Below are positions 1-5,208 of a DNA stretch of 9,287 nt, in pieces. Every line of letters starts with the position of its first letter. Position 1 is the stretch's first letter. Origin of the DNA: an uncultured Clostridium sp. (lineage in GTDB: Bacteria > Bacillota > Clostridia > TANB77 > CAG-508). Both the position numbers and the translations under genes were made by a program. The stretch covers positions 1 to 9,287 of the forward strand of contig CABQAZ010000037.1 of NCBI GenBank assembly GCA_902462295.1, read 5' to 3'. The notes beneath the pieces were generated by a model. That model did no database searches. It worked only from the letters and a program-made list of their open reading frames with translations, and was not told the DNA's origin.

Positions 1-173
1 ACTATTTAAGAGAAAGAACAGGTAAAGCTTCTAAGACTAAAGAAATGGTTGGAGCAAGAATCGAAAATAAAATGATTACTATTAAAGAAGATTTAGCAGA
101 AGAACCAGCTAAGGTTGAAGGAGTTGCAGAAATACCTGCTACAGAGACAACTACTGAAAAAACAGCTGAATAA
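1..173 (+). CDS. rplS: Ribosomal protein bL19, C-terminal part (5' end outside window)
   Basis: The first complete codon in frame begins at base 3 and the gene ends with TAA at 171-173, so 56 residues are visible. They open with YLRERTGKASKTKE, which matches the conserved end of bL19 (in E. coli YLRERTGKAARIKE), a 50S subunit protein at the interface with the 30S subunit. In most bacteria the protein stops within a few residues of this motif. Here about 40 more residues follow: a short basic to neutral stretch (MVGARIENKMITIK) and then a low-complexity tail rich in Glu, Ala, Thr and Pro. The reading frame looks intact and a terminator follows 10 bases after the stop, so the tail is probably real. 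The identification rests on one motif, so it is good but not certain. Confidence 0.78.
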   Translation, partial: YLRERTGKASKTKEMVGARIENKMITIKEDLAEEPAKVEGVAEIPATETTTEKTAE

Positions 174-183
174 TAATATGAAG

Positions 184-211
184 ATACATCTCAGAAATGA
201 GGTGTATTTTT
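184..211 (+). terminator. Rho-independent terminator of rplS
   Basis: Bases 184-193 pair with 198-207 (10 bp, one G-U wobble) around a GAAA tetraloop, and a run of five T's covers 207-211. It starts 10 bases after the bL19 stop codon, where the ribosomal operon would be expected to end. Confidence 0.8.
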
Positions 212-235
212 GATATATAATAGAAAAATAGAAAT

Positions 236-294
236 AAAAAAAGTAATAATATCATTTTGTCGATGTACGCTAAAATGATATTGTTACTTTTTTT
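236..294. terminator. Large bidirectional terminator hairpin between rplS and the LysR gene
   Basis: Bases 236-258 pair with 272-294 along 23 bp, with one T-G wobble (247/283) and a 13-base loop at 259-271. The outer arm ends are A7 (236-242) and T7 (288-294), so a U-run follows the stem in either direction. The hairpin ends 8 bases from the stop codon of the leftward LysR gene and is most likely its terminator. It also gives a second stop for rightward read-through from rplS. Confidence 0.8.
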
Positions 295-301
295 GAATAC
301 C

Positions 302-1180
302 TTAAATCTCTCTTTTTTTATAATTAAAATATTCTTTTATCATATCTAAAAGGATATTAAGCTCATTAAATTTGTAGGAATTTAAATATACACCAAATTC
401 AACTTTTCCAAGTCCAATTTTATTATCTACTTTTGCTAAATTAAAATTTTTCCATTCCCAATCATATAAATATTCTTCTGTAACAACACCAATAACCATT
501 CCTTCATTTACAAGCCTTACTATTGATCTATAATTACTTAATTTTAAACTTAAATCACTATTTTTGGTTAATTCTTGAATTCTTTTTGTTGTCTGTTCAT
601 AATCCCTAGGAATGTATATTGTTTTCCCTTTTAAATTATCAAATGTTAATGTTTTATTTACTAAATCAGAATTTTTATTTACTATAAATGTTTCATTTAA
701 ATAGCCTAATTTAATAAATTTTAATCCTTCTGGTACTTCTTCATTATATTTTTTTGCAAATACCATATTGATTTCTTTATTACTTAGTTTCTTTAATAAA
801 TTATCTATATCTTCACATATTAAATTTAAATTAGTATCAGGATACTTTAAAGTAAACTGGTTTAATACATTTCCAAAGATTAAACCGCTCATATGATTAT
901 GCGCTCCTATATTAATTTTTCTATTTTTACCAAAATCCTCATTAACTTTATTTAATTCTTCAATAGGATTTTTTACTTTTTCAAATAATTCTTTTCCTTC
1001 TATAGTTAATTCTAATCCTTTACTTTTTCTTTCAAATAAAGTCATAGATAATTGACTTTCTAAGTTTTTTATTTGCTTTGTTATAGCAGGTTGAGATATA
1101 TTTAATTTTTGGGCTGTTTTAGTTATATTTTTTTCTTTAGATACAGCAACAAAAATTCTATATAATTCAAAATCTATCAT
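302..1180 (-). CDS. LysR-family transcriptional regulator
   Basis: A 292-residue protein, the usual length of LysR-type regulators (about 290-310). The N-terminal winged helix-turn-helix is clear at residues 2-61 (FELYRIFVAVSKEKNITKTA, then the recognition-helix region ISQPAITKQIKNLESQL at about 28-44, then LFERKSKGLELTIEG). The effector-binding domain of the periplasmic-binding-protein fold runs from about 87 (KINIGAH) to about 286. Such proteins act as cytoplasmic tetramers and activate or repress in response to a small ligand, which cannot be told from sequence here. The start is supported by AGGAGTG at 1188-1194, seven bases upstream. LysR genes are often divergent from their target. Here the upstream gene (LRR protein) lies on the same strand, so the target is not obvious and self-regulation through the dyad at 1211-1245 is possible. 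Confidence 0.93.
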   Translation of the reverse strand: MIDFELYRIFVAVSKEKNITKTAQKLNISQPAITKQIKNLESQLSMTLFERKSKGLELTIEGKELFEKVKNPIEELNKVNEDFGKNRKINIGAHNHMSGLIFGNVLNQFTLKYPDTNLNLICEDIDNLLKKLSNKEINMVFAKKYNEEVPEGLKFIKLGYLNETFIVNKNSDLVNKTLTFDNLKGKTIYIPRDYEQTTKRIQELTKNSDLSLKLSNYRSIVRLVNEGMVIGVVTEEYLYDWEWKNFNLAKVDNKIGLGKVEFGVYLNSYKFNELNILLDMIKEYFNYKKREI

Positions 1181-1210
1181 TATTAATCACTCCTATTAAT
1201 AAAATATCAT

Positions 1211-1245
1211 AAAGACGTGAAATATTCAATATAATTCACGCCTTT
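1211..1245. promoter_or_regulatory. Inverted repeat upstream of the LysR gene (operator or terminator)
   Basis: Bases 1211-1221 and 1235-1245 form 11-bp arms with a single imperfect pair (G-U in the leftward transcript, A/C on the other strand) around 13 bases; the core reads GTGAA-N13-TTCAC. The middle holds a further small palindrome, ATATT-C-AATAT. It sits 31 bases upstream of the LysR start codon. LysR regulators typically bind interrupted dyads of this size near their own promoter, so an autoregulatory site is plausible. The alternative is a weak terminator of the LRR gene: the leftward transcript after the stem is U-rich (UAUGAUAUUUUAUU) but has no uninterrupted U-run. Confidence 0.45.
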
Positions 1246-1261
1246 ACAATAGTTATTTCGA

Positions 1262-1291
1262 ATTAGTTCATTAAAATTTTAAGGAACTAAT
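1262..1291. repeat. Hairpin just after the LRR gene
   Basis: Bases 1262-1269 and 1284-1291 are perfect 8-bp arms; after one mismatch the stem goes on for four more pairs (1271-1274 with 1279-1282) to an AATT loop. It begins four bases past the stop codon of the leftward LRR gene. It may act as a 3'-end stabilising stem or a weak terminator, but no T-run follows it in the leftward direction. Confidence 0.45.
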
Positions 1292-1295
1292 CCAA

Positions 1296-1661
1296 TTAAT
1301 AATAACAAACATCAAGTGAAATGGTTAAAATAATTTTTTTTAAATTTATGCAGTGAGAAAATTTATCACCAGTAAGTAATGATCTAACTGTACTAGGAAC
1401 GAAAATACATTCTAGATTTTCACATCCAGAAAACGCTCCATAGGAGATTTCAGTTACTTTTTCTGGAATTACTAACCGTTTCAAATTTTTACAATCAGAA
1501 AATGAGCAATATCCAATTGATGTTAATGTACTTGGTAATTCTATACTTTCCATATCACTGGACATAAAAGCATGATCGCCAATAGCAATAACAACTTCTG
1601 GAATAACTACATGACCAATTTCTTTGCTACCATCTACTACAATACCATTAGTTATTATCAT
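1296..1661 (-). CDS. Small BspA-type leucine-rich-repeat (LRR_5) protein
   Basis: A 121-residue protein made almost wholly of four repeats of about 23 residues with the pattern (I/L/V)xxPxxVxxIxxxAFxxCxxLxx. The repeat prolines are P21, P43, P66 and P89, and the A/S-F and cysteine positions recur (F32, F54, F77, F101; C57, C80, C104). This is the LRR_5 (BspA / Treponema pallidum LRR) family, whose members are mostly large, secreted, surface-attached proteins. This one has no signal peptide, membrane segment or wall anchor and ends abruptly in ISLDVCYY, so it is either a small cytosolic LRR protein or a remnant of a larger gene. A strong AGGAGG at 1670-1675, eight bases before the ATG, supports translation. 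Its G+C is about 30% by hand count over 1321-1660, slightly above stretches of the neighbouring protease gene. Function unknown; a binding scaffold is the family role. Confidence 0.8.
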   Translation of the reverse strand: MIITNGIVVDGSKEIGHVVIPEVVIAIGDHAFMSSDMESIELPSTLTSIGYCSFSDCKNLKRLVIPEKVTEISYGAFSGCENLECIFVPSTVRSLLTGDKFSHCINLKKIILTISLDVCYY

Positions 1662-1763
1662 AAGAAATACCTCCTAAAATATGCATTCACATTAGTTATA
1701 TATTTATATTAACATATTTTTTAAAATTTTAGAAATACATATATATCATAGTGTTATAACGCA

Positions 1764-1789
1764 TTGGAATATCATGTTAGTAATTCCAA
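1764..1789. promoter_or_regulatory. Inverted repeat TTGGAAT-N12-ATTCCAA
   Basis: Perfect 7-bp arms at 1764-1770 and 1783-1789 flank 12 bases in the divergent intergenic region. There is no T-run and no gene end nearby, so it is unlikely to be a terminator. Size and position fit a dimeric regulator site, possibly for the nearby LysR protein, upstream of the protease promoter by about 30 bases and of the LRR start by about 100. The binding protein is unknown. Confidence 0.35.
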
Positions 1790-1819
1790 AAATTACAACA
1801 AAAAATAATAAAAAATCCC

Positions 1820-1848
1820 TTTACAAAAAAAGATAACTAATATAAAAT
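1820..1848 (+). promoter_or_regulatory. Sigma-A-type promoter of the protease/glycosylase operon
   Basis: TTTACA at 1820-1825 (one change from TTGACA) is followed after exactly 17 bases by TAAAAT at 1843-1848 (one change from TATAAT). Transcription would begin near 1855, leaving about 40 bases of leader before the start codon at 1895. A ribosome binding site GGAGGAG lies at 1884-1890. Confidence 0.7.
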
Positions 1849-1853
1849 AAAAT

Positions 1854-1870
1854 AGACAAACTAGGACAAA
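1854..1870 (+). promoter_or_regulatory. Tandem heptad resembling a CtsR heat-shock operator
   Basis: Two heptads, AGACAAA (1854-1860) and GGACAAA (1864-1870), are separated by CTA. The established CtsR operator of Firmicutes is a direct repeat (A/G)GTCAAA-NAN-(A/G)GTCAAA. This site has the same heptad length, purine start, C-A-A-A ends and three-base spacing. It differs by A for T at the third base of both heptads and by T for A in the spacer centre. It lies right at the expected transcription start, where a repressor would block the promoter. This is a similarity call, not proof of CtsR binding. Confidence 0.4.
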
Positions 1871-1894
1871 ATAGAAAATATACGGAGGAGAAAA

Positions 1895-4285
1895 ATGAAA
1901 GAGAAAAATGAATTAAGTTATAGAGACTTAAAAATGGTATGTGACCAAAACATGTTTAAATTTAATACAACAGAAGAATTAGAACCAATAAATGATGGAA
2001 TAGGACAAGAAAGAGGAATAAAAGCATTAGAATTTGGAATTAATGTAAATGTAAAAGGTTATAATTTGTATATAGAAGGACCAAGTGGAGTTGGAAAAAC
2101 AATGTATGCAAAAAATTATCTAGACAGTATAGCACCAAAAAAGAAAGTACCAAATGATTGGTGTTATATATATAATTTTCAAAATCCAAATGAACCAATC
2201 GCAGTATCACTTTCTGCTGGACAAGGAAAAGAATTTCAAGAAAGCATGGAAGGATTTATAAAAGAAGTAAAAAAAGATATTAAAAAAACATTTAATGCAG
2301 ACGACTTTGAAAAAGAAAAAGCATTAATAAAAAAAGAATTTGAAGAAAAGAGAGAAAAAGTTTTAACAAAACTAAATGAAGATTCACAAAAGCATGGATT
2401 TCAGGTGAAATCAGCACAAAATGGAATATACATGATGCCTATAGTAGATGGAAAAGTTATTCAAGAAGAAGAATTTGAAAAACTAGAAGAAGATGTAAAA
2501 CAAAAATATGAAGAAGAATCAGCAATAGTACAACAACAAATAATGGACGCAATAGGTGTTATAAAACAAATAGAAAGAAAATCAGATAAAAAAGTATCTG
2601 AATGGCAATCAAATGTAGCACTATTAACAGTTAATGCCCATATAAATTATATAAAATCAAAATATAAAAGAAATAAAAAAATAAATCAATTTTTAAATGA
2701 TGTAAAACAAGATGTATTAAAAAATGTATCATATTTTTTAGAAGAAGACAATGCTGAAAACAATCATCAAACGCAACAAATGCCAGCAACACAAAAAAAG
2801 CCAGACCCATGTTTAAATTATAGAGTAAATTTATTTATAGACAACAGTAATTTAGAGGGAGCTCCAGTAGTAATGGACTCAAACTATTCATACCAAAATA
2901 TATTTGGAAAACTAGAATATGAAAATTATTATGGTTCATTAAAAACAGACTTTACAATGTTAAAGCCAGGTTTAATGCATAAAGCAAATGGAGGATATAT
3001 AATCTTTCAAGCAAAAGATTTATTAACAAATGGAGCATGTTATGAAGAATTAAAAAGAGTTTTAAGAGTAAAAGAACTAAGTATAAATAACATAATGGAA
3101 CAACGTTCGTCAATGGCAATGATATCATTAAAACCTGAACCAATTCCACTAAATGTTAAAGTAATAATTATAGGTGATGCAAACATTTATCATACATTAT
3201 TATCAGTAGACAGTGACTTTAGAAAATTATTTAAAATAAAAGTAGAATTTGAAGAAACAGCACCAATAAATGAGGAAAATGTAAATAAATTAGCTAGATT
3301 CGTTCATACATTTTGTGAACAAGAAGAATTACCATCATTAGATAAATCTGCAATGGCAAGAATTGTAGAATATGCTTCAAGATTAGCAGGAGATAAAGAC
3401 AAATTATCAACAAGATTTACAGAAATAGCACAAATAGTAGGAGAAGCTGGAACATGGGCAAAACTATCTAAAAGTAAAATTGTAACAGAAGACTTTATTG
3501 ACAAAGCACTTGAAGAGAGAGATGAAAGAATAAAAAAATATGATGCAAAATATGTAGAGATGATAAAAGAAAACACACTATTAATTAATACAAAAGGGGC
3601 ATTAGTAGGAGAATTAAACGGATTAACAGTAATGACAATAGGAGATTATACATTTGGTAAACCAGCAAAAATAACAGTAAACACATACACAGGAAAAGAA
3701 GGAATTATAAACATAGAAAGAGAAGTAGAAATGTCAGGTTCAACACATTCAAAAGGCGTATATATTTTATCAGGATATTTAGGAGAACTATTTGCACAAG
3801 ACATACCACTATGTTTAACTGCAAGTATTTGTTTTGAACAATTATATAATGGAGTTGATGGAGATAGTGCTTCAAGTACAGAATTATATGGATTACTATC
3901 AAGTTTATCAGAAATTCCTATAAAACAATCAATAGCTGTAACAGGTTCAGTTAATCAAAAAGGACAAATTCAGCCAATTGGTGGTGTAAATGAAAAAATA
4001 GAAGGATTTTTCCAAATATGTCAAATGCGTGGACTTGATGGGTCACATGGAGTTATGATACCTGTTCAAAATGTAAATAACCTTCAACTTTCAGATGAAG
4101 TAGTAGATGCAGTAAAAAATAAATTATTTCATATTTATGCAATTTCTACAATTAGTGAGGGAATAGAAGTTTTAACAGGAGTTCCAGCAGGAAAAAAAGA
4201 TAAAGATGGAAAATTTCCTGTTGGTACTGTAAATTATTTAGCATATGAAAAATTAAAAAAATATGCTCAAGCTTGTGAAAAATAG
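1895..4285 (+). CDS. Lon-related ATP-dependent protease (AAA_32 / Lon C-terminal type)
   Basis: A 796-residue fusion of an AAA+ ATPase and a Lon-type serine protease domain, expected to degrade misfolded or regulatory proteins in the cytoplasm as a ring. Walker A is GPSGVGKT at residues 62-69. A long charged, partly coiled-coil insert (about 110-300) precedes the Walker B region GGYIIFQAKDLL (366-377). The arginine-finger segment DFRKLFKIKVEF is at 441-452 and the lid/sensor-2 helix LSTRFTEIAQIVGEA at 504-518. The protease domain (about 560-765) has the catalytic serine in DGDSAS (S658) and the paired lysine in GGVNEK (K701). This architecture, with the ATPase split by an insert, is that of the Lon-related family that includes E. 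coli YcbZ, not the classical LonA with its N-terminal substrate domain. There are no membrane segments, unlike archaeal LonB. GGAGGAG six bases upstream fixes the start. It leads an operon with the glycosylase gene eight bases downstream. Confidence 0.93.
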   Translation: MKEKNELSYRDLKMVCDQNMFKFNTTEELEPINDGIGQERGIKALEFGINVNVKGYNLYIEGPSGVGKTMYAKNYLDSIAPKKKVPNDWCYIYNFQNPNEPIAVSLSAGQGKEFQESMEGFIKEVKKDIKKTFNADDFEKEKALIKKEFEEKREKVLTKLNEDSQKHGFQVKSAQNGIYMMPIVDGKVIQEEEFEKLEEDVKQKYEEESAIVQQQIMDAIGVIKQIERKSDKKVSEWQSNVALLTVNAHINYIKSKYKRNKKINQFLNDVKQDVLKNVSYFLEEDNAENNHQTQQMPATQKKPDPCLNYRVNLFIDNSNLEGAPVVMDSNYSYQNIFGKLEYENYYGSLKTDFTMLKPGLMHKANGGYIIFQAKDLLTNGACYEELKRVLRVKELSINNIMEQRSSMAMISLKPEPIPLNVKVIIIGDANIYHTLLSVDSDFRKLFKIKVEFEETAPINEENVNKLARFVHTFCEQEELPSLDKSAMARIVEYASRLAGDKDKLSTRFTEIAQIVGEAGTWAKLSKSKIVTEDFIDKALEERDERIKKYDAKYVEMIKENTLLINTKGALVGELNGLTVMTIGDYTFGKPAKITVNTYTGKEGIINIEREVEMSGSTHSKGVYILSGYLGELFAQDIPLCLTASICFEQLYNGVDGDSASSTELYGLLSSLSEIPIKQSIAVTGSVNQKGQIQPIGGVNEKIEGFFQICQMRGLDGSHGVMIPVQNVNNLQLSDEVVDAVKNKLFHIYAISTISEGIEVLTGVPAGKKDKDGKFPVGTVNYLAYEKLKKYAQACEK

Positions 4286-4293
4286 AGGAGAAA

Positions 4294-5160
4294 ATGAAAG
4301 AACAAATATATAAAATAGAAAATATAAAATCATTTGAATTAGCAGATATATTTGACTGTGGACAATGCTTTAGATGGAATAAACAAGAAGACGGAAGTTA
4401 CACAGGAGTATTTAAAGGAAATGTAATGAATGTGCAGAAAGAAGTAAACACTGTAACATTTAAAGGAATATGTAATGGTGATATAAAAGAAATAGTTGAG
4501 AATTATTTTGATTTAAATCGTAATTATGAAGAAATAAAAGAACAACTTTCAGAAATTGATGAAAATGTAAAAACAAGTATAGAATATGGAAAAGGTATAA
4601 GAATATTAAATCAAGACTTGTGGGAAATGATAATTTCTTATATAATTTCAGCCAATAATAATATTCCAAGAATAAAAGGAATAATAGAAAGACTATCAAA
4701 AAATTATGGAAAAGAAATTGAATGGAATGGAGAAAAATATTATACATTTCCAACTATAGAAGAACTAAAAGATGTAAGTGTAGAAGATTATAGAAAACTA
4801 GGTGCAGGATTTAGGGATATACGTTTATATGAAACTGTTCATATGGTTTTAGATAAAAAAGTAGATTTAGAACAAATGCAAAAAAATCCTAACACCTTAG
4901 AAGTAAGAGAGCAACTATTAACATTATCAGGGGTTGGACCTAAAGTAGCAGATTGTATATTGTTATTTTCTACATTAAAAAGATTTGAAGTTTTTCCAGT
5001 TGATGTGTGGGTTAGACGTGTTATGAATGAACTTTATATTAAAAATGAAGATGAAACAAAAGTTAATAAAAAAGAAATTGAAAAACTTGCACATGATAAG
5101 TTTGGAAATCTTGCCGGAATTGCACAACAGTATTTGTTTTATTGGAAGAGAGAAGCATAA
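4294..5160 (+). CDS. ogg: 8-oxoguanine DNA glycosylase / AP lyase (OGG1 type)
   Basis: A 288-residue bifunctional base-excision repair enzyme that removes 8-oxoguanine opposite cytosine and nicks the abasic site. The N-terminal OGG domain covers about 1-105 (FDCGQCFRW at 20-28). The HhH-GPD core follows: SANNNIPRI at 119-127, LGAGFRDIRL at 169-178, and the helix-hairpin-helix LSGVGPKVADC at 211-221 with the catalytic lysine K217. The catalytic aspartate is D237 in VFPVDVWVRR; the equivalents in human OGG1 are K249 and D268. Clostridium acetobutylicum has a studied enzyme of this eukaryote-like class. The start ATG at 4294 is preceded by GAGGAG at 4285-4290, which overlaps the protease stop codon (4283-4285), so the two genes are translationally close and surely share a transcript. 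The stop codon forms the foot of the terminator stem at 5158-5208. Confidence 0.94.
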   Translation: MKEQIYKIENIKSFELADIFDCGQCFRWNKQEDGSYTGVFKGNVMNVQKEVNTVTFKGICNGDIKEIVENYFDLNRNYEEIKEQLSEIDENVKTSIEYGKGIRILNQDLWEMIISYIISANNNIPRIKGIIERLSKNYGKEIEWNGEKYYTFPTIEELKDVSVEDYRKLGAGFRDIRLYETVHMVLDKKVDLEQMQKNPNTLEVREQLLTLSGVGPKVADCILLFSTLKRFEVFPVDVWVRRVMNELYIKNEDETKVNKKEIEKLAHDKFGNLAGIAQQYLFYWKREA

Positions 5161-5208
5161 AATAATATTAGACGGTGTCTTATTTTGACACCGTCTAATA
5201 TTATTTTA
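5158..5208. terminator. Bidirectional terminator shared by ogg and leuS, containing both stop codons
   Basis: Bases 5158-5179 are the perfect reverse complement of 5187-5208, a 22-bp stem with a 7-base loop (5180-5186). The G+C-richer core GACGGTGTC closes the loop, and the A/T-rich outer part gives U-rich 3' ends in both directions. The ogg stop TAA is 5158-5160 and the leuS stop is 5201-5203, so both lie inside the stem and there is effectively no spacer between the convergent genes. Confidence 0.9.

Noticed and set aside
1681..1760. Minus-strand promoter for the LRR gene
   Set aside because: The A/T-rich stretch gives several TATAAA-like hexamers, but none has a believable -35 at 16-18 bases, so no position can be defended.
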